Positions 7,920 to 16,849 of a stretch of 64,000 bases of DNA are shown one piece after another. Source of the stretch: Variovorax sp. YR216 (lineage in GTDB: Bacteria > Pseudomonadota > Gammaproteobacteria > Burkholderiales > Burkholderiaceae_C); assembly GCF_900107745.1 (NCBI RefSeq), contig NZ_FNRO01000002.1, positions 434,001-498,000 of the forward strand, in the 5' to 3' direction. The translations under genes and the position numbers were made by a program. The notes below the pieces were generated by a model, which was not told the DNA's origin, did no database searches, and saw only the letters and a program-made list of their open reading frames with translations. Position 1 is the first letter of the stretch; the number at the start of each line of letters is the position of its first letter.

Positions 7920-8267
7920 GTGTCGCTGCTTTTCAAGTGCCTCCTCGGTGCCGTCGCGGTGCTTCTCATTGCGCTGCTGTCGAAGACGAAGAACTTCTAT
8001 GTCGCGGGCCTCGTGCCGCTCTTTCCCACCTTTGCGCTGATCGCCCACTACATCGTGGGCACCGAGCGCTCGGCGGTGGACCTGCGCACCACCGCGCTCT
8101 TCGGGCTGCTGTCGCTGGTCCCCTATGCGATCTATCTCGCGGTGGTGTATTGGCTCAGCGTGAAGGCCTCGCTGCCGGTGACGCTGATCGCGGCGACGGT
8201 GGCCTGGTGCGTGGGCGCGGCGCTGCTTCTCGGCATCTGGTCCCATTGGACTTCCGGCCTTGGTTGA
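7920..8267 (+). CDS. glpM: GlpM-family inner-membrane protein
   Basis: 115 residues with four predicted membrane segments. The strings LLFKCLLGAVAVLLIALLSK and YVAGLVPLFPTFALIAHYIV are diagnostic of GlpM, a small membrane protein once linked to glycerol metabolism and alginate in Pseudomonas; its molecular role is unknown. The GTG at 7920 is the only suitable start in this frame. There is no Shine-Dalgarno sequence, and a TTACAT -10-like hexamer sits only 3 nt upstream, so the initiation mode is unclear. Confidence 0.8.
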   Translation: MSLLFKCLLGAVAVLLIALLSKTKNFYVAGLVPLFPTFALIAHYIVGTERSAVDLRTTALFGLLSLVPYAIYLAVVYWLSVKASLPVTLIAATVAWCVGAALLLGIWSHWTSGLG

Positions 8268-8308
8268 GTGTTGGGCGCACAATGCGCGCGACGGAGGAGT
8301 GGGTTCGC

Positions 8309-8878
8309 ATGCCGTTCATACTTCAACTGCTCATCGATTACGGCTATCTGGCCGTCTTCATCGGCTGTCTGCTGGAGGGCGAGACCATCCTAGTTCTGGC
8401 GGGTTTCGCCTGCCACCACGGCCACCTCTCCGTGCCAGTGACCCTCGCGGTCGCGGTGTTCGGCGCGACGCTGGGCGACCAGCTCTTCTACTGGATAGGC
8501 CGCTACCGGGGGGCGGCGCTGCTGGCGCGCCTGCCCTCGCTGGCGCAGCGCGCGGAGCGCGTCGCCGCCTCGCTGAAGCGCTATGACGGGCTGGTGGTCA
8601 TGGGGGTGCGCTTCGTCTACGGACTGCGCATCGCCGGCCCCATCGCGATCGGTGCCATGCAGATGCCGCCGCGCCGCTTCGCCGTTTTCAATCTCCTCGG
8701 CGCGATGTTGTGGGCGCCGTTGATCGCCTCGGTCGGCTATCTCTTCGGCTCCGCGCTCGAAGCGCTGATCGGGGACGTGGAACGGATCGAACTGATCGGC
8801 ACCGTGGTGATCGTCGGCATCGCGCTCGCGATCGCCCTGGTCCGCCGGTGGCGGCGGTCGCGAGCGACGGTGCGCTAG
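8309..8878 (+). CDS. DedA-family membrane protein
   Basis: 189 residues. It carries the DedA/SNARE-associated core: GCLLEGETILVLAGFACHHG, then GDQLFYWIGRYRG, and VRFVYGLRIAGPIAIGAM with the conserved Arg and Gly. Five membrane segments and a basic C-terminal tail are visible. DedA proteins are inner-membrane proteins, several of which act as undecaprenyl-phosphate or phospholipid flippases. The start at 8309 has GGAGGAG about 10 nt upstream; an in-frame ATG at 8282 lacks one. Confidence 0.9.
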   Translation: MPFILQLLIDYGYLAVFIGCLLEGETILVLAGFACHHGHLSVPVTLAVAVFGATLGDQLFYWIGRYRGAALLARLPSLAQRAERVAASLKRYDGLVVMGVRFVYGLRIAGPIAIGAMQMPPRRFAVFNLLGAMLWAPLIASVGYLFGSALEALIGDVERIELIGTVVIVGIALAIALVRRWRRSRATVR

Positions 8879-9022
8879 GGACTGGCCGCAGGCAACGAAC
8901 GGCAACAGCAAGCGGCGCCTCTCGCCGCACAATGGCACTCACCGGGAGATGGCCATGAGACATGCGAACACACGGCAATCCAGCGGGCTGGGTCATCCCG
9001 TCGCTGCCGCTCGGGCGGGGCC

Positions 9023-9622
9023 ATGAGCACCTCGACGGATCTCGGCGGACTCGACGCGGCGGACCCGGCCGACCGTGCAAGCGCGTACGAGGCGCTCGTG
9101 GTGGCGGGCCGTACGTCGACACCGGTCTTCCTGCGCGGACTGGCGAGCGCGGATGCCGACGTGCGCGAGAAATCGGCGCAGGGTCTGGCCGAAACCGGCG
9201 ATCCGATTGCAGCCGATGCGCTAGCCGATGCGCTTTCCGACCCCGAGCCGCTGGTGCGCGGCCGCGCGGCGCAGGCGCTGGCGGCGATCGGCGACTGGCG
9301 GTCGCTCGACGCGCTGGTGCGCACCATCGATGACTACCCCGATGTGCTGCATGCGCCGCACACCATCGCGACCTATGTGCTGATTGCGCGCGGCCGCGAC
9401 GTGCTGCCAGCGGTCGCGCCGCTGCTCGATGCGCTGCATCCCATCACGCGGCAGCGCGCGTTCCTGGTGGTTCAGACGCTGGTCTCCGCCATGCCTGAGG
9501 CGGGCCACTGGGAGGCGCTCTGGCAATCGCTCGGCGCCTACGACCCGGACAGCCACGACGCCGCCGTGCGTGCGGTGGCCGCCGCGAAGTGGGCGCAATG
9601 GGTTTCGGCGCACTGTCCTTGA
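9023..9622 (+). CDS. HEAT-repeat protein
   Basis: 199 residues. Residues 28-100 contain two PBS-lyase/HEAT-type helical pairs (SADADVREKSAQGLAETGDP, then DPEPLVRGRAAQALAAIGD), and further helical pairs follow to the C-terminus. Such proteins are scaffolds for protein binding or, in bilin lyases, cofactor attachment; no catalytic residues are visible. The ribosome site is weak (GCGGGG). It stands alone, with a 207-bp gap downstream in which I see only a possible promoter for the next gene. Confidence 0.8.
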   Translation: MSTSTDLGGLDAADPADRASAYEALVVAGRTSTPVFLRGLASADADVREKSAQGLAETGDPIAADALADALSDPEPLVRGRAAQALAAIGDWRSLDALVRTIDDYPDVLHAPHTIATYVLIARGRDVLPAVAPLLDALHPITRQRAFLVVQTLVSAMPEAGHWEALWQSLGAYDPDSHDAAVRAVAAAKWAQWVSAHCP

Positions 9623-9829
9623 CAGGGTCAGGTTCAGGGGGAGGATCGTCAACGGTCAGCTCACGGTGACGCGGATGGTGTGCGAGCGCTGACGAGTGCG
9701 CGGCGGGCGATCAAATCGTTCCGTCGATTTAGGACATTTCTTGTAGACGCAGGCTGTCGTCATTCCTAGAGTGCATCCCGCAGTGCGTCGGTTCCGCCGA
9801 ACTGCGCAATCCAGGGAGGACAAGAAGAC

Positions 9830-10441
9830 ATGCCAGCTGGAACTTTCGCCGTCCACGCCTACGTGGAACGCGACACGCACCAAGCGCCGGCCCGGAGTGG
9901 CCTCGTCGCGATCGGGGCGGCCACACAGGTCGTGAACTTCGTCGTGCGCACGCTCGCCGTGACGCCTGTCAGCATCCAGTCGGTCATCGCCATGACGGGG
10001 CGCAGCCAGCGCACATGGTTGCGCCGGATCGAGGAGGGCGCTGTTCGCAAGCTCAAGCCTGACGCGCGCGGCCGCGCCCGCATCGCGCTCGAGGACGTGG
10101 TCGCTCAAATCCCCTGCAAGCTGACGCCGGAAGACAGGGTGCTGTTGGTTCAGGCCGATCAAGGCGATGCCGAGGCGCAGGCGGACACGGGCGAGCTGTT
10201 CTTCTCAGCCGGCCTCCCCCACGCCGGGCGCTACTGGCTCGAACTCGCCGCAGAGCAGGGATACCCCAATGCCATGCAATGCCTGGCGCGCTGCTACCTG
10301 TCAGGCGAGGGCGCGCCGAAGGATGAAGACATGGCGATCCGATGGCTTGCCGACGCAGCGGCGCGCGGTCACTTCATTGCGCGCGAACAGATGCGGGCGT
10401 TGCGAGGAGGTCTCTTTGCACGTCGACATGCGGGTGGCTGA
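9830..10441 (+). CDS. HTH-Sel1 repeat protein beside a pilin gene
   Basis: 203 residues. Residues 45-95 ([20 protein letters not shown]...RIALEDV) look like an excisionase-type helix-turn-helix in which SQRTW is the recognition helix. Residues 112-183 contain two Sel1-like (TPR-related) repeats with the [20 protein letters not shown] and [13 protein letters not shown] signatures. Residues 1-44 are not recognised. GGGAGGA lies about 10 nt before the ATG. The gene ends 1 nt before the pilin ATG, so the pair is probably cotranscribed and this protein is a candidate regulator or assembly factor for the pilin. Confidence 0.75.
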   Translation: MPAGTFAVHAYVERDTHQAPARSGLVAIGAATQVVNFVVRTLAVTPVSIQSVIAMTGRSQRTWLRRIEEGAVRKLKPDARGRARIALEDVVAQIPCKLTPEDRVLLVQADQGDAEAQADTGELFFSAGLPHAGRYWLELAAEQGYPNAMQCLARCYLSGEGAPKDEDMAIRWLADAAARGHFIAREQMRALRGGLFARRHAGG

Positions 10442-10442
10442 G

Positions 10443-10940
10443 ATGAAGATGAAGTGCGCTGTTCGTTCGGCCCAGAAGGGCTTCACGGTAATTGAATTGA
10501 TGATCGTGGTGGCGATCATCGGGATCTTGGCAGCCGTGGCGATGCCTGCCTATCAGGACTACACAGTTCGAGCACGGGTGACCGAAGGGCTGGCTCAGGC
10601 CTCAGCGGTCAAGATCATCGTTGCGGAAAACATCGCAAATGCCGGCGGGGAAATCCAAAAGTCCGGAAACTGTCTCGGGTTTGCCGACATCACCGGCATC
10701 GGGCATGTCGCCCGCGTGAGCTGTGCGGATGGATCGGGTGCGATTACCGTGACGATGGCCGACACGGCGCGCGGCGTCATCTTGACACTCACGCCAGAAC
10801 TCGCCTCCTCGGGAACTGAACCAAACGCTGTGACGGGTGGTACGGCCTGGGTGTGCGCTACCTCTACTGACTTCAAGTACGTTCCTTCAGAGTGTCGGAA
10901 TACGGCCGGAACCCCCGGCGCACAAGAACAAAGCGGCTAA
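10443..10940 (+). CDS. pilA: Type IV pilin (PilA-like prepilin)
   Basis: 165 residues. It has a short basic leader and the prepilin-peptidase site [22 protein letters not shown], with Glu at position +5 of the mature protein and a long hydrophobic helix. The globular part has four cysteines (NCLGF, VSCADG, WVCATS, SECRN), enough for two disulfides. Pilins are inserted in the inner membrane and polymerised into type IV pili. The start is unsettled: ATG 10443 gives a 13-residue leader, but the best ribosome site (GAGGAGG, 10404-10410) points to a TTG at 10416. The gene is visibly less GC-rich than its neighbours. Confidence 0.9.
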   Translation: MKMKCAVRSAQKGFTVIELMIVVAIIGILAAVAMPAYQDYTVRARVTEGLAQASAVKIIVAENIANAGGEIQKSGNCLGFADITGIGHVARVSCADGSGAITVTMADTARGVILTLTPELASSGTEPNAVTGGTAWVCATSTDFKYVPSECRNTAGTPGAQEQSG

Positions 10941-10973
10941 CCCGATGCAAAGAAGGGCGATGGCGCCGGTCGC

Positions 10974-11372
10974 TTATTCGGCCAGCTCGTCGAGGATCGG
11001 GCAGTCCGGCCGATGATCTCCATGGCAGCAATCCGCCAATCGCTCCAGCGTGCGCTTCATCGCCTCCATTTCCTCGATGCGCCGATGAAGATCTTCGGCA
11101 TGCGCGAGTGCGATGCGTTTCACGTCCGCGCTCGCACGCTGCTTGTTCTGCCAGAGCTTCAAGAGTTCCGCGATCTCGGCCATGCTGAATCCGAGGTCGC
11201 GCGCGCGGCGGATGAAGCGCAGGGTGTGCACGTTGCTTTCGGTGTATTGGCGGTAGCCCGCGTCGGTGCGCGCCACGCCCGGCACGAGGCCGAGTGATTC
11301 GTAGTGCCGGACCATCTTGGCCGAGACGCCCGAACGCGCAGCCGCCTCACCGATGTTGAACGGGCCGCTCAT
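10974..11372 (-). CDS. cueR: CueR-type copper-responsive MerR regulator
   Basis: 132 residues. The MerR helix-turn-helix is at the N-terminus ([21 protein letters not shown]), followed by [14 protein letters not shown] wing residues and the long dimerisation helix. The C-terminal metal loop is CHGDHRPDC, a CX7C arrangement as in CueR Cys112/Cys120, which selects Cu(I), Ag(I) or Au(I). It is the last gene of the copA-cueR unit, overlapping copA by 4 nt. It most likely activates the promoter found upstream of copA. Confidence 0.93.
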   Translation of the reverse strand: MSGPFNIGEAAARSGVSAKMVRHYESLGLVPGVARTDAGYRQYTESNVHTLRFIRRARDLGFSMAEIAELLKLWQNKQRASADVKRIALAHAEDLHRRIEEMEAMKRTLERLADCCHGDHRPDCPILDELAE

Positions 11373-13612
11373 CGTGCGATTCCTTTCCAGCGCCGCAGGA
11401 GCAGCGCATTGCTCACCACACTCACACTGCTGAAGGCCATCGCCGCGCCGGCGATCACGGGGCTCAACAGGCCCAGGGCCGCGAGGGGAATGCCGATCAC
11501 GTTGTAGGCAAAGGCCCAGAAGAGGTTCTGGCGGATCTTCGCGTAGGTGCGGCGCGAGATGTCGATCGCATCGCTCACCAGCGCCGGGTCGCCGCGCATC
11601 AGCGTGATGCCGGCCGCGTGCATCGCGACGTCGGTACCGGTGGACATCGCGATGCCGACGTCGGCAGCCGCGAGCGCTGGCGCGTCGTTGATGCCGTCGC
11701 CGACCATGGCGACGCGTTCGCCGTTGCGCTTGAGGGCGGTGACGATCGCGGCCTTGTCTTCTGGCAGCACTTCGGCGCGCACGGTGTCGATCTTCAGCGC
11801 GCGGGCCACGGCCTCGGCGCTGCCGCGGTTGTCGCCTGAAACGAGCGCGGTGCGGATGCCTTGCGCGTGAAGCTGCTGGATGGCCGCCGCGGCGGTCGGC
11901 TTCGGCGTATCGCCGAAGGCGAGCAGGCCCAGCAGAACGGGGCGATCGGTCACATCCGCCAGCCACGAGACGGTGCGGCCTTCCGACTGCAGTTCCTGCG
12001 CGCGCGCATCGAGCTTGCCCAGGGGCACCGAGAGTTCGCGCATGAAGCGTGTGCTGCCGAGCCGGAGCTGGCGGCCCTCGACGACCGCCGACATGCCGCG
12101 TCCGGCCACCGCGCGGACCGTGCCTGCTTCGGGGATGTCGATGCCGTCGCGCCTTGCAGCGGCGAGCACCGCGCGCGCGAGCGGGTGTTCGCTGCCCGAC
12201 TGGATCGCCGCGCTGGCACGCAGAAGCGCCGACTTGTTCTCGTCGACCGGCTCGCAGGCGACGAGCACCGGCTTGCCTTCGGTCAGCGTGCCGGTCTTGT
12301 CGAATGCGACGATCTTGATGCTGTGTGCCACTTCGAGCGCCTCCGCATCCTTGATGAGCACGCCGTGCCTTGCGGCGACACCGGTGCCGGCCATGATCGC
12401 GGTCGGCGTGGCGAGTCCCAATGCGCAGGGGCAGGCGATGACGAGCACCGCGACCGCGTTCAGGATCGCCGCTTCCCAGTTGCCGGTGGCGATGCCCCAG
12501 CCGAGGAAGGTGAGCGCCGCGATGCCGATGACCACCGGCACGAAGACACTGCTGACCTGGTCGACGAGACGCTGGATCGGTGCCTTCTTCGCCTGCGCGG
12601 ATTCGACCAGCCGCACGATGCGGGCGAGCGCGGATTCCGCGCCGACGGCGGTGGTGCGCACCACGAGCAGGCCCTGGCCATTGACGGAGCCGCCGGTCAC
12701 CGTGTTGCCGACCTGCTTGCCCACGGGCAGGCTTTCGCCGGTGATCAGGGATTCGTCGACTTCGCTCGCGCCTTCGACGACCACCGCGTCCACCGGCACG
12801 CGCTCGCCGGGGCGGATGACCACGAGGTCGTCGACGCTGACGCGCGCGAGCGGCAGTTCCTGCTCGACGCCGTGGCGCCGCACGCGCGCGCGTTCGGGGC
12901 GCAGTGCATTCAATGCGCGGATGGCTTCGGTGGTCTGCCGCTTGGCCCGCGTTTCGAGCCACTTGCCGAGCAGCACCAGCGTGATGACCACCGCTGAGGC
13001 CTCGAAATACAGGTGCGGCATGCCATGGTCGCGATGCGCGAAAAGAAGGTAGACGCTGAGTCCGTAGGCGGCCGATGTGCCGAGCGCCACCAGCAGATCC
13101 ATGTTGCCGGCGCGCGCCTTGAGCGCCTTCCACCCCGAGTGGTAGAAGCGCGCGCCCAGCCAGAACTGGACCGGCGTGGCGAGTGCGAGTTGCAGCCAGC
13201 CGTCGAGCATCCAGTCCTCGCCGAAGAGCAGCCCGAACATCGGCAACACCAGGGGAACGGAGAGCAGGGCAGCGGCGATCACCGGCCATGCGTCGTTGCG
13301 GCCACGCGCCTTGCCTGGCGCGCCGTGTGATGCGGATGCGACTGTGGCCGGCGCTTCCTCGCCGACGCCGTAGCCGGCTTTCTCGACCGCGGCGCGGAGG
13401 GCGTCGCGCGCGACGGAGCCGTCGGTGCGTACGGTGGCTGCCTCGGTGGCGAGATTGACGCTCGCGTCGGTGACGCCAGGAACACTCGCCAGCGACCGTT
13501 CGACGCGGGCGACGCACGACGCGCAGGTCATGCCTTCGATGGGGAGCGACCACTCCTGTCTGCCGGTGTCCGATGAGGGGGAAAGGGCGAGGCTGGGATT
13601 CATGTTGACCAT
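11369..13612 (-). CDS. copA: Copper-exporting P1B-type ATPase
   Basis: 747 residues. One N-terminal heavy-metal domain carries GMTCASC (Cys30, Cys33). The membrane CPC motif (IACPCALG), the phosphorylation site DKTGTLT and the hinge GDGINDAPA are all present, along with LITGES (actuator domain) and SEHPLA (nucleotide domain). CopA pumps Cu(I) from cytoplasm to periplasm with ATP. Only one metal-binding domain is present where E. coli has two. Two starts are possible (13612 or 13603); both lie within a few bases of the predicted transcription start, so the mRNA may be leaderless. It is cotranscribed with cueR. Confidence 0.96.
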   Translation of the reverse strand: MVNMNPSLALSPSSDTGRQEWSLPIEGMTCASCVARVERSLASVPGVTDASVNLATEAATVRTDGSVARDALRAAVEKAGYGVGEEAPATVASASHGAPGKARGRNDAWPVIAAALLSVPLVLPMFGLLFGEDWMLDGWLQLALATPVQFWLGARFYHSGWKALKARAGNMDLLVALGTSAAYGLSVYLLFAHRDHGMPHLYFEASAVVITLVLLGKWLETRAKRQTTEAIRALNALRPERARVRRHGVEQELPLARVSVDDLVVIRPGERVPVDAVVVEGASEVDESLITGESLPVGKQVGNTVTGGSVNGQGLLVVRTTAVGAESALARIVRLVESAQAKKAPIQRLVDQVSSVFVPVVIGIAALTFLGWGIATGNWEAAILNAVAVLVIACPCALGLATPTAIMAGTGVAARHGVLIKDAEALEVAHSIKIVAFDKTGTLTEGKPVLVACEPVDENKSALLRASAAIQSGSEHPLARAVLAAARRDGIDIPEAGTVRAVAGRGMSAVVEGRQLRLGSTRFMRELSVPLGKLDARAQELQSEGRTVSWLADVTDRPVLLGLLAFGDTPKPTAAAAIQQLHAQGIRTALVSGDNRGSAEAVARALKIDTVRAEVLPEDKAAIVTALKRNGERVAMVGDGINDAPALAAADVGIAMSTGTDVAMHAAGITLMRGDPALVSDAIDISRRTYAKIRQNLFWAFAYNVIGIPLAALGLLSPVIAGAAMAFSSVSVVSNALLLRRWKGIAR

Positions 13613-13621
13613 ATGGGGCGC

Positions 13622-13652
13622 AGTTTCAACCTTTCCATCATGGGAGGGTCAA
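13622..13652 (-). promoter_or_regulatory. CueR-controlled copA promoter
   Basis: Reading leftward: -35 TTGACC (13652-13647), a 19-bp spacer containing the dyad CCTCCCATGATGGAAAGG, and -10 GAAACT (13627-13622). The 19-bp spacing and imperfect dyad are the hallmark of MerR-family activated promoters. The -35 is the same as I recall for E. coli copA, and the spacer is very similar. The ATG candidates are only 10 and 19 nt from the -10. Confidence 0.85.
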
Positions 13653-13706
13653 GCGCTACTGATGGCCAAAAAAGAGCCGTCCTTTCGTACTACTCCGATA
13701 GGTCTT

Positions 13707-13735
13707 TTGTATTTTTATGTTACATAAAGTATGCT
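13707..13735 (+). promoter_or_regulatory. Promoter of the JmjC-like gene with a 15-bp palindromic operator
   Basis: -35-like TTGTAT (13707-13712), a 17-bp spacer, and -10-like TATGCT (13730-13735). The spacer contains a perfect 15-bp inverted repeat TTTATGTTACATAAA (13714-13728). The region is strikingly AT-rich for this genome. A repressor bound here would block RNA polymerase. No local gene is an obvious candidate regulator. Confidence 0.6.
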
Positions 13736-13760
13736 TTCCAGATTCCAGAAGGAGCAATAC

Positions 13761-14735
13761 ATGGGCGCCAGCCATATCGACAAGATGTCGTCCACGAGTT
13801 CTGACTGCCGGATGTGGGTGGACGATCTGGCCGGCTTTTCGACGGGCAAGGTGGGCCGGCTTCATCACGACTACCACCGCCATCCGCTGTTCCAGTTGCC
13901 TGAACTGGAAGCGCTCGCGAAGGAACTCTCGCCGCTGAATCAATGCCGTTTCGTCCGGCCGGGCATCACGCAGTCGTCGGCCTTCGCCCACGACAGCGTT
14001 CCACCGGACGGGCGCAGCATCGAAGACGTCTTTCGCCGCATCGAGGAGCCGGGCTCGTGGATTGCGCTCTACGACGTCGAGGTCATCCCGCGCTACAAGG
14101 CACTGCTTGACCACATCCTCGGCAACGTGCGCGACGTCATCGAGCGCGAGCAGGGCGATATGTTCCAGGTGACCGGCTTCATCTTCATTTCGGCGCCGCC
14201 GTCGGTGACGCCTTTCCACATCGATCGCGAGAACAACTTCTGGCTGATGCTGCATGGCCGCAAGGTGCTCAATGTGTGGGACCACGGCGACCGCACGGTG
14301 GTGCCGATCGATGCGGTGGAGGACTTCATCGTCGCGCACTCGCTGCGCAGGGTGCGGCTCAAGGACGAATACCGTGCACGCAGCCACGAGTTCGATGTGC
14401 GCGCGGGGGACGGGGTCTATTTCCCGAGCACCTCGCCGCACATGACGCGGTCCGATCCCGAATGGGCCTCGCCCGGCGACCGGGTGGCGATCTCGATCGG
14501 TGTCAATTTCTACACGCCCGTCACCCGTCGCGCGGCGCAGGTGCACCAGATCAACCGGCTGCTGCGCAAGTGCGGCCTGTCACCGGCGGGGCCCGGCGAG
14601 TCGGCGGCGCTGGACGCGGTCAAGGCGCCGATCGGCAAGGTGACCGGCATCGCGCGCTCGTCGCTGGCGCGCGTCCTGCGGCCGATCCTGCACAAGGGGA
14701 TGGGCCGCTACAAGCCGCCGCCGGGCTCCTTCTGA
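13761..14735 (+). CDS. JmjC/cupin-like Fe(II)-dependent oxygenase-family protein
   Basis: 324 residues. The double-stranded beta-helix carries a candidate facial triad His153-X-Asp155 (TPFHIDRENNFWLMLHGRK) and His227 (TSPHM), as in 2-oxoglutarate-dependent JmjC/FIH-like hydroxylases. A preceding segment (GDMFQVTGFIFIS) and the VWDHGDRTVVP strand fit the fold. Substrate unknown; relatives act on proteins, tRNA or small molecules. AGAAGGAG lies 6 nt before the ATG at 13761. It is divergent from copA and has its own AT-rich promoter with a palindrome in the spacer. Confidence 0.75.
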   Translation: MGASHIDKMSSTSSDCRMWVDDLAGFSTGKVGRLHHDYHRHPLFQLPELEALAKELSPLNQCRFVRPGITQSSAFAHDSVPPDGRSIEDVFRRIEEPGSWIALYDVEVIPRYKALLDHILGNVRDVIEREQGDMFQVTGFIFISAPPSVTPFHIDRENNFWLMLHGRKVLNVWDHGDRTVVPIDAVEDFIVAHSLRRVRLKDEYRARSHEFDVRAGDGVYFPSTSPHMTRSDPEWASPGDRVAISIGVNFYTPVTRRAAQVHQINRLLRKCGLSPAGPGESAALDAVKAPIGKVTGIARSSLARVLRPILHKGMGRYKPPPGSF

Positions 14736-14751
14736 GCCGATCGCGCGCGCC

Positions 14752-16020
14752 TCACTGGCGCAGCATGTCGCGCGCCGTCACGGGCGGCGCGTCGTTGCCC
14801 CATGAACCGCGGACGTAGGTGAGCACGGCGGCCACGTCGGTGTCGTCGAGCACGATCCGGAATGGCGGCATGCCGTACGGGCGCGGGTTGCCCGCGGTGG
14901 TCGGCAGGAATCCGCCGTGGCGCACGATCTGGATGAGATTGACCGGCGAATTCATCAGCACCGCGCGATTGCCGGCCAGCGGCGGATAGGCGCCGACCGC
15001 GCCCTGGCCCTGGTCGCCATGACAGTAGGCGCAGCGCTGGTCGAAGATGCGCTGGCCGTGCTCCATCACGCGCGCGTCGCGCTTGGGCGAAGTCGTCGAC
15101 GCCACCGCGGCCGATGTGCTCGGCAACTCCTTGAGGTAGCTGGCCATCGCGAGCAGGTCGGCCTCTTTCAGATGCTGCGTGCTGCCGTAGACGACGTCGG
15201 CCATCGGGCCCATCACGGAGCCGCGCTCGGAGCGCCCGTTCTTGAGCAGTTCGACCACGTCATGCGGTGCCCATTCGGCCACGCCGGCCTCGCGGTTCGA
15301 GGTGAGCGACGGCGCATACCAGTTCTGCACCGCGATGAGGCCGCCCGAGAGGCCGAGCTTCTCCTGCGTGGCGCCGAGCACGTTGCGCGTGCCGTGACAT
15401 GCGATGCAGTGGCCGAGGCCGTCGACGAGGTAGGCGCCGCGGTTCCATTCCGCGGACTTGTTGGAGTTGGGCTCGAAGGTGCCTGCCGTGAACGAGAGCG
15501 CCCGCCACACCGCGAGGGCGGCCTGCGTGTCGTACGGAAAGCGAAGCTCGTGTGGCCGGTTCGGCGCTGGCGACGCAGGGACCGTCTGCAGGTACGCAAA
15601 GATCGCGTCCGAATCCTCGCGCGTCACGCGGGTGAAGTTCGGGTAAGGGAAGGCGGGATAGAGCAGCCGCCCGTCCTTCGACCGCCCGTTGTGCAGTGCA
15701 CGCCAGAAGTGGTCGGAATTCCAGCGCCCGATGCCGGCGGCGGGGTCGGGCGTGAGGTTGCTTGCAAAGACGGTGCCGAACGGCGTCTCGATGCCGACAC
15801 CGCCGGCATAGGGCGCGGCGCCCAGTGCAGAGTGACAGCCGGCGCAGTTCCCGGCCAGCGCGAGATAGCGGCCGCGCTCGACGAGCTCGGGCGTGGAGTT
15901 GAAAGCAGTCGGCGGGTCGGGCAGCTTGGTCTCGCCGCGCAGGTTGAGCCCGACGATGGCGAAGGCGGCGAGGATGCCCAGCGTGGCCAGGAAGATCAGT
16001 ACGTAGAGAAGACGTCGCAT
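14752..16020 (-). CDS. Membrane-anchored triheme cytochrome c
   Basis: 422 residues. An N-terminal hydrophobic helix (about residues 4-24) probably stays as an anchor. Three haem c motifs are visible: CAGCH (Cys59-His63), CIACH (Cys205-His209) and CAYCH (Cys330-His334), each followed by the usual helix. The layout and strings such as ETPFGTVFASNLTPD match the cytochrome subunits of periplasmic alcohol/gluconate/molybdo-hydroxylase dehydrogenases, which pass electrons to ubiquinone or oxidases. No dehydrogenase subunit lies beside it. It follows the diheme cytochrome gene by 15 nt. Confidence 0.92.
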   Translation of the reverse strand: MRRLLYVLIFLATLGILAAFAIVGLNLRGETKLPDPPTAFNSTPELVERGRYLALAGNCAGCHSALGAAPYAGGVGIETPFGTVFASNLTPDPAAGIGRWNSDHFWRALHNGRSKDGRLLYPAFPYPNFTRVTREDSDAIFAYLQTVPASPAPNRPHELRFPYDTQAALAVWRALSFTAGTFEPNSNKSAEWNRGAYLVDGLGHCIACHGTRNVLGATQEKLGLSGGLIAVQNWYAPSLTSNREAGVAEWAPHDVVELLKNGRSERGSVMGPMADVVYGSTQHLKEADLLAMASYLKELPSTSAAVASTTSPKRDARVMEHGQRIFDQRCAYCHGDQGQGAVGAYPPLAGNRAVLMNSPVNLIQIVRHGGFLPTTAGNPRPYGMPPFRIVLDDTDVAAVLTYVRGSWGNDAPPVTARDMLRQ

Positions 16021-16035
16021 GGCGGCTCGGCGGCT

Positions 16036-16767
16036 TCAGTTGTTCAGCGCGCTGCACGCCATCGGCACCGGACTTGGCGGCGCGGCGATGGGCTTGGGAT
16101 CCGCGGGCATGGGCTGCATCGCGAGCCAGCTCGCGACCGCGTTGATGTCGGCGGCGGTGAGCCTGCGTCCGACCTGTGTCATGCAATCGGGCGCGAGTGC
16201 GTGGCGGTCGTCGGTGAGCCACGCGCCGAGCTGCGACGAAAGATAGAGCCGCGGCAGGCCCACGAGTGCGGGGATGCCCGGCAGCACGCCGGTGAGCGCC
16301 TCCCCATGGCAGCGCACGCAGGCCGGGATGTCGCGGCCCGGATCGCCTTCGAACACCAGTGCCTTGCCGCGCGCGAGCATCTCGGGCGTCGCATCGGTGG
16401 TAGTGGGCGGGGCGGGGTAGGGCAGTTGGATGGACGCGAAATAGTCGGCGATCTCATGCAGGTAGGCGTCGGACATGTGCCGCACCATGTGCGTCATGTC
16501 GGAGTTGAGGCGCCGACCGTCGCGGAAGCTCTGGAGCTGGTTGAAGAGATACGCCGCCGGCTTGCCGGACAGGCGCGGGAAGTAGCCCGCCTCGGTGCTC
16601 GATCCCTCGCGGCCATGGCACGCGATGCAGGCCGCAACGCGCTGCTCGATGGTGTCGGGAACATGCCCGGGCGGCGTTGCTGCGAGGCCCGGTATCGTCA
16701 CCAGTGCGCAGGCGGCAAGCAGGGCCGCCGTGCCGATGCGGCGCAGGAATCGTGGGTTGTTCTTCAT
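16036..16767 (-). CDS. Periplasmic diheme cytochrome c (c4/c553-like)
   Basis: 243 residues with a signal peptide (AALLAACALVTIPGLAA). Two haem motifs are present, CIACH (Cys47-His51) and CVRCH (Cys150-His154), with Met-rich segments between and after them that may supply axial ligands (for example DMTHMVRHM). The architecture resembles cytochrome c4, a soluble electron carrier to terminal oxidases. It is the first gene of a two-gene unit with the triheme cytochrome. Confidence 0.9.
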   Translation of the reverse strand: MKNNPRFLRRIGTAALLAACALVTIPGLAATPPGHVPDTIEQRVAACIACHGREGSSTEAGYFPRLSGKPAAYLFNQLQSFRDGRRLNSDMTHMVRHMSDAYLHEIADYFASIQLPYPAPPTTTDATPEMLARGKALVFEGDPGRDIPACVRCHGEALTGVLPGIPALVGLPRLYLSSQLGAWLTDDRHALAPDCMTQVGRRLTAADINAVASWLAMQPMPADPKPIAAPPSPVPMACSALNN

Positions 16768-16837
16768 TCGCGCCGAGCGTAACCCGGGGACGTGAATCGC
16801 GACAGCCCCCGCCTGGCCGGCGCGAGAACATGCACGC

Positions 16838-16843
16838 TACAGT
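16838..16843 (+). promoter_or_regulatory. -10 element of the DUF1345 gene
   Basis: TACAGT ends 7 nt before the ATG at 16850. The expected transcription start then coincides with the start codon, so the message could be leaderless. No convincing -35 is visible, and no Shine-Dalgarno sequence precedes the ATG. Confidence 0.4.
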
Positions 16844-16849
16844 GCCCGC

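Noticed and set aside
7886..7920. Possible promoter (TTGGTG, TTACAT) before glpM
   Set aside because: The spacer would be 19 bp and the -10 is 3 nt from the GTG, which would put the transcription start inside the gene. Not convincing as a promoter for this start.
9656..10162. Minus-strand open frame whose end (SHTIRVTVS) looks like a protein C-terminus
   Set aside because: It runs antisense to the HTH-Sel1 gene, has no ribosome site or domain, and only the last few residues look protein-like. A decayed gene end is possible but not supportable.
10400..10420. Sigma-54-like GG-N10-GC spacing (AGGAGGTCTCTTTGCA) before the pilin gene
   Set aside because: Pilin genes often have sigma-54 promoters, but the -24 half is poor and the GG is simply part of the GAGGAGG ribosome site. 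Treated as chance.
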